In this document: in pieces, positions 1 to 10,605 of the stretch | How positions within the stretch are numbered: position 1 is the first letter of the stretch | Layout of the letters: every line of letters begins with the position of its first letter | Origin: Tretioscincus oriximinensis | Lineage: Eukaryota; Chordata; Lepidosauria; Squamata; Gymnophthalmidae | Assembly (NCBI GenBank): GCA_022410635.1 | Contig: JAJVDF010000125.1 | Span: 2,003,498-2,067,497, forward strand | DNA length: 64,000 nucleotides | Direction: 5' to 3' | The notes under the pieces: model-generated | Seen by the model: the letters and a program-made list of their open reading frames with translations, nothing else | Told to the model about the DNA's origin: nothing | Databases searched by the model: none | Program-made: the position numbers and the translations under genes

Positions 1-1629
1 CTGAAAAAGAACCAGAAGCAAAACATGGGGATGCTTATTTCCACAGTACTTACCCAGAACAGGCATGTAAGTCTACAGAATTGAAAGTGTCTGAATTTCT
101 TGTTCTGAGTAAGCATGTTATGGAGAGTCCAGCAAATGACTGTAGCACAGGGGAATGGTAGGCGGCTTGAGCTTTTGTAGATATGTCTACTTCTTCAATT
201 GCTTGTTGTGGAGGGAATTTCCAGGCCATCCCAAACACTCTTCATAAAGTGCTACACAATGAAGGATATCTTCCATTGTGTAGCCTTGTGAGAAGCGTAC
301 TTGGGGCCTTTTTGTCTGCCCTGCTTCTTGGAGATGGTGACCACCATTGTAAATACTTCCTTAGATGTCTCTCTGAATAAGAGTTTCTTATTAAGTCAGA
401 GAAACTCATCTTAGTAACAGTTTGGAGTTTCCATCCACATGCGTGGAAGAACATGCAATGTTCTTATAATTGTACTTAGATCTGTAGAAATACCTTTGAG
501 AACCACTGCTGAAGTCAAGCTGGTGTTTGTAACGATCTTACAATGTGAGGATGCATTATCCAACATTAACAGACCTTACAAAAAACAAAAACAAATTTTG
601 TTCCTTTAATTTTAAAAAATCCATTTACATGGAAATACTTTCCTTCTGAATGTCAAAAGAATTTCTGCTAGTGTTATGTTACAGTTTCCAAGCAAGAATT
701 TATTTTGTGTTTGCTTGTTGAGTGTGCTTATAATTATTTCAGAGCCATTCTCCAAAAAGTATTCAAAAGCCCAGAATAAAGGTGTTAAAGCCCGATAAGG
801 AAACAATCTCACATTTTCTATTCAGTAAACACGTCCACCATTTGCAAAAGGCATTATGTCTCGTAATTTTCAGCAGAACCTCTCTCCTGACACATGCTAG
901 CTATANTTCACAGTCTACTGAGCAACACAGTTTGAAAATTGATTAAAAACCCTAATTATTGTAACAGGACTATAATCATGATTGATAGGACAAAGAGCTG
1001 CAATCACAGAAGACAAACTGCTCCAAAAATATTCTGCAGTAAAAAAAAAGTTTATGAATGTAAATGCAGCTTNAAAAACCTTTTAAACTTAAATTATAAA
1101 CCCTTAAGTACAAAAAAAGGAAAGGAAAAGGGGGAATGTTAGTGACAAGTTGAATTTTTATGGACCTATACAATATATGAAACCAATTTTGTAACCTGGA
1201 GAATGCTTTTGAACAATTCATAAAAGAAAGGCTGAACTGGAGGTTAATCCATAAAATGTACAGTAACATCTGCTGAAAAACATCCAAACTGATCTCAGTT
1301 ATGGTTTGTGAGAAATAAAACTTGTAAGGACCCAAGCTTATATTCTTACCAGGAGGAAAAGAAGCATTCATGATAACATGAATACCCTCTGTAGGCTAGA
1401 ATTTGTTAGATATGATTAAATATCATCCATATGCTGCTGCCATAATTCTCTACATACATATCCACTCACCCACTCATCTAGCACCCTATGGCTATGCAGA
1501 ATGTTTGAGAGGTATGGTAGGCTTTAGGTAATCACCCCTTTGACCACACTTACCTCCAATACCTGCACTGCTGCACAATTGTCACATTTTCCCCAAATGT
1601 TACTGTAATGGAGCCAACATACTGTCATG
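1..1629. other. Intergenic, no gene recognised
   Basis: AT-rich DNA downstream of TMTC2. Open frames here are at most about 130 codons, contain no recognisable domain and are interrupted in any conserved reading. I see no clear repeat family. Confidence 0.5.
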
Positions 1630-2205
1630 GGTGCCAACATGGGTATGGGAATGTCAAAAAGTTAAAGAATTTTGGGATAAGGTGAAATGAGAAATAAGTA
1701 ATATATTTGCATGAGATATAAGAAATACAAGTAAAATGACAATATTACATTGAGATCTAGATAATATGCTTGAAAGAGTAAGAGATGTGATAGAAAATAT
1801 GATATTACATGCTCAGACTGTTCTAGTGGGTGGGTGGAAAAATAGTATGTTATAGACAATTCAGAAAATATATGAATTATACCTTTAGAATCAATGTGAT
1901 TGAGACTAATATCTCTAATTGTAGAATAAATAATCCAGAAAATATATAAAAAATGAGAAATGTAAACAAAAATGGTTGACAAAAATTATATAGGGGCAAG
2001 ACTAGGGAGCAAAGGGGTGAAATTAAGATTAAGATTAGTTTTCTAGATATAAGCTCCTATAGCCAAAGGATTGAATTTTATGTTGAAAATAAGGGAGGGA
2101 CGAGGTGTGGGAGAAAAAAGGGGAGATTGTTTGAAACACTGTAAAAATGTAACTTGTTTTTATTGTACTGACGTGTACAAAAATAAAATGTTTTAAACAT
2201 AAAAC
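1630..2205 (+). mobile_element. L1 LINE 3' end (degraded)
   Basis: A + strand frame near the start reads VWECQKVKEFWDKVK, matching the Trp-Glu-Cys-Pro-x-Val..Phe-Trp motif at the C-terminal end of L1 ORF2 reverse transcriptase proteins. It then breaks with stops. The sequence continues into an AT-rich C-terminal coding remnant, a G-rich 3' UTR stretch (ggagggacgaggtgtgggag) and TGT/TTTATTG-rich sequence, ending in AAAATAAAATG near 2190. This order resembles squamate L1 3' ends. Inactive. Confidence 0.5.
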
Positions 2206-2239
2206 ACAACCATAAAATCTATCTGAGCATCCTTACTGG

Positions 2240-2410
2240 TGCTTTTTTTTGCAGATGTATTGGCTCATCTTGACTTTTCAATGGTTTTTGATACCATGGA
2301 CAATTTATCCTACTGAAGTAGCTCCAAGAATAAGAGTTGTAGTAGACTGGATATGGACTAAGAAACTGGAGCTAAATCCAGATAAAGTGAAAATAATGTG
2401 TATTATAAAT
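2240..2410 (+). mobile_element. L2-like LINE reverse-transcriptase fragment
   Basis: The + strand translation contains VLAHLDFSMVFDTMDNLSY, which fits RT motif A of L2/CR1-type elements (LLDLSAAFDTVDH), with the aspartate pattern partly kept. Shortly after comes W-x-W-T-K-K-L-E-L-N-P-D-K-V-K-I-M, matching the KLKLNPDKTEV motif that follows the RT catalytic core. The part between is deleted. A small dead fragment. Confidence 0.5.
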
Positions 2411-2969
2411 TGGATTTAAGAAATCTTTTAGTTGATTTATGAGTATTTGGTAGTTTCAGATGAAATAGCTCTTATTACTTTCACTTTCCAAGTCTCATTG
2501 TAGACATTGGCAACTGTGACCAAACTTTATCTGTGAACACCTAGGTTTTTCTTCTATCACATTGGCATATGCCAAGGAAGTTGCTTACACTTACTTCACA
2601 ACAATCTTCTAAAGTATCGTTTTGATACTGATAAGCTTTTGCCAGATAGTTGAAACAACTTAATTGCAAGCATATGGCTGTGACTTGAAGAGCGAAAAGT
2701 GAGAGAGAATGTGTTGATAGCTCCCCTATTGTTGCTAAGGATGTGTTTTTTGGCCTAGGGAATAGGGATTCAGGAGCATTACTGCTGGTCCATAAATTGA
2801 AGAATTTTCTGCTTACAAGAGAACTGAATCTGGCAAATGCAACTCTTCAGTCAATAGGAGCATCTAGGAGTCACAAAGGACTGTGCCTATAAGGCATATC
2901 ACATCCTTTCTTACTTCCCCTTTCTTTCTTCCTCATTCCTCATTCCCCTTCCTCCCTTCCCCCTTTATT
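2411..2969. other. Intergenic, no gene recognised
   Basis: AT-rich sequence with a pyrimidine-rich run of CCTTC type near 2905-2975. No coding signal. Confidence 0.4.
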
Positions 2970-3222
2970 TTTCCCCATTCCTAATGTGGAATGAAGCTTG
3001 ATTTAAATTCTAGTGTGACCACCAGTGCTCTGGGAATAAAAATACTATTTGCTTTGTACTTTTTATTATTATTTTCCATTCCTAATGGGGCTGAAGCTGG
3101 ATTTAAATTCTGGTGTGATTAGAGTGTGGCTAAAAATGCTGCTTGCTTTGCTTACCTGACCCCCTGACTCCACCTACTTGACCCCCTGACTCCGCCCACC
3201 TGACCACCTCTGTCTACTTGAG
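2970..3222. repeat. Two-copy diverged repeat plus short minisatellite
   Basis: A unit beginning CCATTCCTAATG, with GAAGC(T)TGATTTAAATTCT and ending near TTTGCTTTG, occurs at about 2975-3060 and again at about 3075-3150. The second copy lacks several internal bases. It runs directly into a 22-24 base repeat of (A/T)CTTGACCCCCTGACTCC type from about 3154 to 3222, about 2.5 copies. Confidence 0.6.
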
Positions 3223-3240
3223 CCCTCTGGAAAGAAAGGG

Positions 3241-4308
3241 GGCATAAAAAAATTACTGCATAGGGGTGTCATACACCCCAAATATGGCTCTGATGGAAGG
3301 GCCCTATGACTGTAGATTCAAAGCAGAATTAGACTGGAAGGTTTTAAAATCTCATTTGAGTTCATTTGCTTTCTGATAACATGGAGAAGAATTGAAGAAG
3401 GGATAAAACATTAATATTTCTTTACATGGATAAACGCAAAGCATTGCAGAACAACACAGCAAATATTTGTACAGACTGTACAAAGAAGAGCTTAAGGAGA
3501 AGTCTTTAAGAACTTTTAGAACCGAAAAGAGTAATGAAAAATCCATTATTTGACTAACCATTATCAGACTAACCAAACCAAATATTTTAATGTAGAGGAC
3601 AGTGATACTTTTGTTATTCGGTTAAGGTGTAAAGTGCAAGATTGATAATTTTGAGTTTCAGAAAACCTTGTACAATAAAATTGTGTTTAATGATGAGCTT
3701 GGACTGGGGAGCTAGAAGTATAAACAGTTATAGATGAATTTGGGGAGAAAGGGAGGAAGAAGTGTCATACTTCAGTGTCAATGGTAGGATTGGTTGCCAC
3801 TGTTAAGGATGATCAGGAGAAAAACTGTAAGATAGGAGGGTGGGTAGGTGAAGGTTATGCAATTAGAAAGTTCACTGACTTCCCCTTTGCATCACAGGTC
3901 GCTGCAGCAACTATTAGGCTCATGCATGGTCCATGCAATGCAAAGTATTGTATTACAGAAAATGTGTTGGTTTATTACAAGTGCATATCACTCTGGTCAT
4001 GAAGAAGTTAAATGCTAACTTGCAAATAACATGATGGTGTCATGTAGTCAGGAGCTAAGCTGTTGAAATGCTATAGGTTAAAAAAGGCTCCAAATTTGTT
4101 ACTGTGCAACTGTTCTTAAGTTCCCTCCGTTTTTTCTTTCCTGTATGTTCCCAGTGCTGGGAGTCGTATGCGAATCATGTATGCTTTATCAGAAAATTAT
4201 GTGTGACACTTGTCCGCATACCTTGTACTGGAGCCAGAGCCAGAAGTGACATCATTGTGATGTCACCTCTGACCCCTACTTCTAGAGTGATATCATTTCT
4301 GGTCCTTC
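3241..4308. other. Intergenic, no gene recognised
   Basis: AT-rich sequence with open frames of at most 75 codons and no domain similarity. Nothing else stands out. Confidence 0.4.
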
Positions 4309-4600
4309 CAGAATGGCTCAGTCACTAAGGAGACAATCTCTTGTCCGGGAGATCAGGTTTTGAAGCCCTGTGTCAGATGTGGTGAAAGATGAGCACCTTC
4401 TATAGCTTGTAGCTATAGCCAACCCAGTTATTCGAAAGCAAGAATTACAAGAAATTGCAACTGACTGTGACTAAATAAATGAGAACCACCACAGCCTGGT
4501 AGGGAAGATCAAATGTAAGCCTTCGAGTGAAAAATACCCTTCTAAACCACTTTGAGTCCCTTTGGGTGAGAAAAGCAGGGTATAAAAACCCAATTCTTCT
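4309..4600 (+). repeat. tRNA-derived SINE with (TTC)n tail, copy A
   Basis: Starts near AATGGCTCAGTCACTAAGG. It holds a polymerase III B-box-like GGTTTTGAAGCCC, a middle part (CTATAGCCAACCCAG, AAGAAATTGCAACTGA, GGAACCACCACAGCCTGG) and a LINE-like 3' tail CTTTGAGTCCCTTTGG..GAGAAAAGC(A/G)GGGTATAA followed by (TTC)n. Three further copies (41766-42055, 46211-46512, 52108-52405) share this order, which defines the ends. It resembles squamate tRNA SINEs with LINE-type tails; the exact family name is not certain. Confidence 0.7.
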
Positions 4601-4763
4601 TCTTCTTCTTCTTCTTCTTCTTCTTCTTCTTCTCCTTCTCCTTCTCTTTCTCCTCCTTCTCCTTCTCCTTCTCCTTCTCCTCCTTCTTCTCCTTCTCCTT
4701 CTCCTTCTTCTTCTTCTTCAACTGCTACTAGTACTATTACTGTTACTACTACTTCTTCTTCTT

Positions 4764-4812
<49 letters not shown>
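4590..4812 (+). repeat. Microsatellite (TTC)n / (CTTCTC)n / (TAC)n
   Basis: A 220-base compound microsatellite grown from the tail of SINE copy A: TTC repeats, then CTTCTCC variants, then (ACT)n/(TAC)n to 4812. It gives spurious open frames of poly-Leu and poly-Glu/Val on the two strands. Confidence 0.9.
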
Positions 4813-4816
<4 letters not shown>

Positions 4817-5608
4817 CCAGAAGTGACATGACAAAATCTGGAAACCTCCAAATGCCTGTGATTTTAATGCTACCGAGGTGTGATTTCCATGCCAGATAAC
4901 TCCCAGAACTGTTCCTGAGCAGAAGCAGAAGCAGAAGATATGTATATCCTGTTAAGTTTAATAAGTAAATGAATGTCATGTTTACTTGATACAATGCTTT
5001 GGCTCCAGGAAGTAGACTGTGGCAGCAGACTAATGAACTAGCTAATTTGCTGCTACTGGTTCTTATTGGCTTTGTTACAAAAGTTTCACCAAACTTTGCA
5101 CCAGCAGGAAATCTTGAAGATCAAGCCATGTGCTTAATACCCTGGCCCGAATAGGCTAGAAAAAGGGAGGGGGAATGAAGAGGCTGGACAGGCAGGTTAC
5201 AGGTTGAAACAAAAGAGAAAGTTCGCTTTAATCTGCTGCTCGTTATATGCTATAGAAAAAAGGGGGCATGGAGGAAAATTACAACAGGTTAGCAGTTAGG
5301 AGAGGGATTGGAGGATGATGTGTCTGTGATGTCTTCCTGTTGCAAACAGGAAAAAGAAGCTGCTCTTCTCTGCCATGTGGTTTTGGAAAGTGCCATGTGG
5401 TGCTCCATGTGCTTTCCTCCATCTTCTAGCATTCCCTGGGGGTCAAGGATGAGTCAGCGTGGAGATACAGGNGTTTGCATTAAAGATTAGCTAAGTTGCT
5501 GTGGTGGTAAACTGGTCAAGCAGGAATGAGAAGGATTGGAAAACACAGACTAGAGAATATTTTGCNAAGTCCACTCCAAAAGGGGCTTTTGGGCTAAAGC
5601 AGAGTTAC
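4813..5608. other. Intergenic, no gene recognised
   Basis: Mixed sequence with a short (AGAAGC)3 run at about 4920-4935. No gene or repeat family recognised. Confidence 0.4.
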
Positions 5609-5616
5609 CACAAATG

Positions 5617-6184
5617 TAGGGCTGAAATATTTTGGCAGCCCAAAACCGGGACAGGGATGGGGTGGAGGTGCATGCACGCGCACATACGGACNCTTGTAGT
5701 GAGACAGGCAGAACCTCTCTTCTGCCTGTCTCACCACAAGTGTCCGTGCATGTGCGTAACTGCTCCAATGCTGGAGGCGGGGTTTCGCGCGCCTGCTAGC
5801 GCGCCAACTCGCCTCTAGCAGAGGAAAAATGCCTGGGTTTGTGACAGGAGAACAGAGCTGCTCTCCTGTCACAAACTCAGGCATTTTTCCTTTGCTGGAG
5901 GCGAGTTGGCGCACTTAGCAAGCAGGCGCGTGAAACCCCGCCTCCAGCATTGGAGCAGCTACGGCACGCTCCGACGTTCCTTCCAGGACCCCGGAAAGCA
6001 TTGCCAGCCCACAGCTGTCAGCTCTGATAGCAACTTTGCCTTTAAAATCCTGCATTTTTACATTCCTCGATGCAGCATCGGGGAATGAAAAAAGCCGGGA
6101 TTTTAACTTAAAACCCGGAGGGGACTATATTTTAGTCCCCCAAACGGGGATTGTCCTGCTTTTCCGGGACGTATGGCCGCCCTA
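5617..6184. mobile_element. hAT-like non-autonomous element with nested hairpins
   Basis: The element is bounded by TAGGGC at 5617 and GCCCTA ending at 6184. It is flanked by a perfect 8-bp direct repeat CACAAATG at 5609-5616 and 6185-6192, the target duplication size of hAT transposons. Inside are a hairpin at 5679-5756 (arms around GAGACAGGCAGAA), a much longer one at 5761-5956 with arms of about 90 bases, and small ones at 6061-6087 and 6093-6118. No transposase is present. Terminal inverted repeats are only convincing over the first 6-8 bases, so superfamily rests mainly on the duplication. Confidence 0.75.
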
Positions 6185-6317
6185 CACAAATGAAACTAAA
6201 GTTTTGCAACTCATGCATCTTGGCTCTGGAGTTTATTTGATTATTTCTGCTGTTCAACTATAAAGAACAACAGAAAGTAGCAGAATGTAATTAGTCAGTC
6301 AGAAGCCTTTTCAAGAA

Positions 6318-6551
6318 GTGGACATGTGGAATTATATTTGCTAAGCCTTTTGGAAGGTCTTATAATTGTCTTCCATCTCAGAAGGTCTGATAAGCCTCAT
6401 AGTCGAAAAGGATACTGACTGTCATGGTCTTCTTTAGGCACAGTATTGGTGGACATGTGGAATTATATTTGATAAGCCTTTTGGAAGGTCTGATAAGCCT
6501 CATAGTCGAAAAGGATACTGACTGTCATGGTCTTCTTTAGGCACAGTATGG
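6318..6551 (+). repeat. Direct tandem duplication, about 131-bp period
   Basis: A segment starting GTGGACATGTGGAATTATAT at 6318 is repeated from 6449 and is nearly identical through CATGGTCTTCTTTAGGCACA. The first copy carries about 31 extra bases (TATAATTGTCTTCCATCTCAG region) that the second lacks. Recent local duplication followed by a deletion in one copy, or slippage between the two GGTCT(T/G)ATAA sites. Confidence 0.85.
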
Positions 6552-7489
6552 GTGTCATTAGATTGACACAGGCCCATGGGGATCCATACAATATTTTATT
6601 TATTACTAACCAGGGTGAAACTGCAAACCTTGACCTTCAGAAAGGAAACCAATATTATTTCTACAAAACCTGAAGAATTAATATAGTATCATGCAAAGTG
6701 TTAACAGATGCACATTGCATATGCTACTACTAAATTTGTGTATTGAATAACGCTGAAGTTGGTTAACTATTTTTAGCCAAAATTATTGAAAAATAGAACA
6801 AATATTTAGATTCTATTCTATATACCATTTTTCAGTAGATTTTGGAATGCATTTGGTTTTCCTACAATCAGTTGTTTATTCTGACTAATGTGAACAAAAT
6901 ATTATGTTGAATACGCAGTTATTACAGCTAGTGTTTAGATAATATAGAGCCATTGAATTCATATTCTACCTTCGGATGTCTTTATGCATTTACGCTGATA
7001 TGGGTTTCTTCTGATATTCACTTATCATAAATCCCGTACCAAAATTCATTGAAGCATGAATTCAATTATGGACTTTTTCCCACTGTTAGACATCTAGATA
7101 CTATATTTTGGAATCCTGTGCTCATGTAAGATTCACAGAGTCTGTAGTCATAAGACAAGGAACAAAACAACCTACTAAATTTACTACATAATTTACCAGA
7201 AATAACAGAATAGATGTATTACTTTTAAAAAACCTACAATTTATTTTTAAAAATTGTGTTAAATACAGCAGTATATTTGGCATTGTTAGGTTAGTTTTAT
7301 ACTTGTGATGGAAGACACATTAAACAAGCAATCAGACCAGTATATTCACACATCAAAGTGCTTGCAGAGTCCTCAAATGGCCATTCCTAACCTGTGTTTC
7401 CAGCATACCTGGGGTAGATCATGAAATAGCAGTACACATCTGGTATTGGGTGGCAAATGATCAGAATGTTGGACTTTTATTTGGAGGGT
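6552..7489. other. Intergenic, no gene recognised
   Basis: AT-rich sequence, no coding frame of note, no repeat recognised. Confidence 0.4.
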
Positions 7490-8925
7490 AGCTAAAATAG
7501 CACTGATCTTCAAATATTTCTGGGTGACCCCGGAAATTATAGATCTGTCAGTTTAACATCTGTTCCAAGTAAAGTGTTGGAAATCATAATTGAGGAAAAA
7601 ATTACTAAACATATGGAAAAGCACGCTTTGCTGAATGAAACTCAGCATGGCTTTTGCAAAGGTATATCATGCTTTACAAACTTGTTAGAATTATTTGAGT
7701 GTGTTAATAAACAGGTGAATAAAGGAGATCCAGTTGATATTATCTATCTATCTTTTCAGCAGGCTTTCAATAAAGTCCCTCATCAAAAGCTCCTAAAAAA
7801 CGTCTACAGTCATGAAAGAAGAGGAGAGACCTTACCCTGGATTGGAATCTAGCTAAAAGACAGAAAACAGAGGATAGTAATAAATGGACAATCCTCTGGG
7901 TGGAAAGAGGTGAGAAGTGGAGTACTCCAGAAGTGTGTACCTCTGCTTTTCAATATATTCATAAATGATCCGGATGCAAAATAGCCAAGTTCGCTGGTGA
8001 CACTAAACTGTTTAGGGTAGTGAACACTGAAAGTGATTCTACAGAGCTCCAGAGTGATCTATTGAAATTGGGTGAGTGGGCAAAAAAGTGCATTTGCACT
8101 TCATCTTAAGCAAGTACAAAGTCATGCACATTGGGGCAAAGGACCCCAATTACTCCTACCAACTAATGGGAACCAAGCTTTTTGTAACAGAGCAGGAAAG
8201 GGATCTTGGAGTACGGGTGGACAGTTCAATCAAGGTGTCAACCCAATGTGCAGTAGCAACAAAAAAAAAGCGAATTCAATGTTAGGGATAATTAGGAAAG
8301 GAATTGAAAACAAGTCAACAAGTGTTGTTTTGCCTCTTTATAAAATCTGTGGTGAGACCCCATTTGGAATACTGTGCACAGTTCTGGTCACCACATCTCC
8401 AAAAGGATATTGTGAAACTAGAGAAGTGCAGAAAAGGACAACAAGAATGATCAAAAGGATCCAGGTGCAGGATCTAAGCTCCTTTGACCTTGAGAGGTGA
8501 TCTGCATAGAATGGATAAGATGAATAGAGAAAAATTATTTCTCTATCGCACAACACTAGGACCAGAGGGCATTCCTTGAAACTAATGAACAGACGAGTGA
8601 GGACAGACAAGGGAATGCATTTTTTCACCCAAAGAGTCATCGGCCTTTGGAATTTACTCCTAGAAGAGGTGGTGGTAACTAGCAGCCTGGACAGCTTTAA
8701 GATATAAACAGATATAAGGATATAAACAGCTACAAGGATGGATGTAGTCATGCTGCCTCTGAGATGGTGCAACAGACAATATTATTGAAATACCATTTGC
8801 AGAGTGTCAAGAACAGATGAAGATTTTGCCTTCCTCTGTTCCAGAATGCCCAAATGCACTGTGTGAGATGGAACTCTGGACTAGATGGGCTTCGGACCGA
8901 TTCAGCAGGGCTCCTCTGAAGTCCA
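7490..8925 (+). mobile_element. CR1/L3-like LINE, reverse transcriptase and 3' end (dead)
   Basis: Split frames encode a CR1-type reverse transcriptase: YRSVSLTSVPSKVLE, TQHGFCKGISCFTNLLELFE, then DIIYLSFQQAFNKVPHQKLL (motif A). These are followed by AKFAGDTKLF (motif C), SKYKVMHIGAKDPNYSY, TEQERDLGVRVDSS and a thumb region with MLGIIRKGIENKS. Both catalytic aspartate sites are altered (YLDF to YLSF, FADD to FAGD) and several frameshifts or stops are present, so it is inactive. It ends in a non-coding tail with GATGGGCTTCGGACCGATTC and AGCAGGGCTC, the same 3' end seen in fragments elsewhere in the window. Confidence 0.85.
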
Positions 8926-10114
8926 CGCAACTGACTTTGTTCAACTCTTTCAAAAACACAGCAAGAAGGCTGTCATACATGTCCATTGTCTTTCTGTTTA
9001 TGGATTAAGAATAACTTCTTGCATAAATTGGCTGAATATTTGTTGATAATAAAGTGAGAAAAATTACAGTGAAGTAAAGCTTCGTTCATGCAACATTTTT
9101 GTCAATAGATATAAAAATGCTCTGCCATTTTTATCAGACTGGGAAGGACCAGGGCCATCTGCCCTATGATTACTCGTATTACTATTAAACTGGCTGGCAA
9201 AAGCAAAAGACATGCTAGGCATTTTGAATAAATTAAAGCTCAGTACATTAAGCACATAAACAAAGCAGATACAAGAACAAGGCACACAAAGTAAAGATTT
9301 TGTTCTAAAATGCCACATTTTCTTCTAGGGACTCCAATGATAAATGTATTCAAAAGGCCAATTTCATGATCTTGATCATCTATANGACTCAAACAAATTT
9401 TCAAAAAGAGTTCAGTGACTTTTAAAAAAATAATCTGTCCAAAGTCAGCAAACTTGAAGTAAGCCACATTCCCGTAAGGTCAGAAGTTATTGACAATTAC
9501 ATATTGCTGGGACCAAGAGTGCAGACGTTCTGAGCAGAATATGCATGGTGTTAATGACTTGCCCTTTTTATCACCGTCAGGGCTATTTGGTTTCAGGCGA
9601 TCCTCTATCAGTCAAATCAAACGATTGCTGTTTGTGTTAACAAAACATTGGATGATGTTAGCAGTACAGGTAAAGGTTAAGAACAGTTTGGTTGTAGAGA
9701 AATGGAACTNGGGAAAATCTAATTCTGCATGATAAAGAGCAGAACATTGATTTATAGTGTGTGATCACAGGCAAAATACTTAAGCACATAATACTATTTT
9801 TAAATTAGTTGCAGCTCCTGTTTTTATATTTCTTCAAGAGAGCAGTGAATGAGTATGTATTGATGATGAGATTAATTTTTTAAAAAAATAGACACTACCT
9901 CAAACGACTTAGAATTTGAGATAAAGTTTTGACTTGTGACAAGATTTTGTTTTTTGGTCCTCATGGACATTAGTTCTGCCTGGTGCAGCAAGAAATATTC
10001 TTATCTTGAGATGTTGATTTTGGAGCACTATCATTTATTTATGTATGATTTATGCACTTTACTTGTTGATTATGATTTTGCATATCTATGTATGGAAGAA
10101 CAATGTTAAAACCT
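8926..10114. other. Intergenic, no gene recognised
   Basis: AT-rich sequence with frames of at most 84 codons and no recognisable domain. Confidence 0.4.
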
Positions 10115-10605
10115 ACCACTGTTGTTGGGTACCATCAAGTTGTATCCAATACCTGGTTGACTGCATAGTGTTTGCAGCTTTCTTGCACCATTATACACGT
10201 TTAATGGTGAGAAACTGTTATCTCACGTTGAGAAGTGGTTTGTCATTGTCTACTTGTCAGAAAAGGCTGGAGGTCAAGTTGGCCATGCCTTGCTTTCAAG
10301 GCTGCTTGTAGCATTACTGAGCTATAGTCTGTATGACTGTGAGAGTTGGACCATAAGAAGGCTGCTTTTGAATTATGATTCTGAAGAAGATTTTTAACAG
10401 TTTGGACTGAAGTTAATCCAGTAATTTAGTATCAAAGGAAATAAACCCTGACTAGAGATTGGAAGAATGAACATTAAAGTTAAAACTCAGATTTTTTGGA
10501 CACATAAAGAGAAGACAGGACTGATTATATAGTCCCTGATGTTGGGAAAAATTTAAGGCAAAAGGAGAAAGGGACAGGAGGATGAAATGGGTAGAGAGCC
10601 ATGGA
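10115..10605 (+). mobile_element. BovB/RTE-type LINE remnant
   Basis: At about 10335 the + strand reads YDCESWTIRR, matching the CESWTIKKAERRRIDAFE block of BovB reverse transcriptases. At about 10490-10600 the DNA keeps TTTGGACACATAAAGAGAAG, then ACAGGACT, then CTGATGTTGGGAAAAATT and a purine-rich GGAGAAAGGGACAGGAGGATG, the order found near the end of BovB ORF2. Frameshifts and deletions abound. The upstream part (10115-10330, GGGTACCATCAAGT..) may be a related SINE or tail and is less certain. Confidence 0.55.

Noticed and set aside
4471..4851. 126-codon minus-strand and 99-codon plus-strand frames rich in Val/Glu and Leu
   Set aside because: They are translations of the (TTC)n/(TAC)n microsatellite and carry no domain.
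5501..5914. 105-106 codon frames on both strands
   Set aside because: They are generated by the long hairpin of the hAT-like element; mirrored sequence gives similar peptides on both strands.
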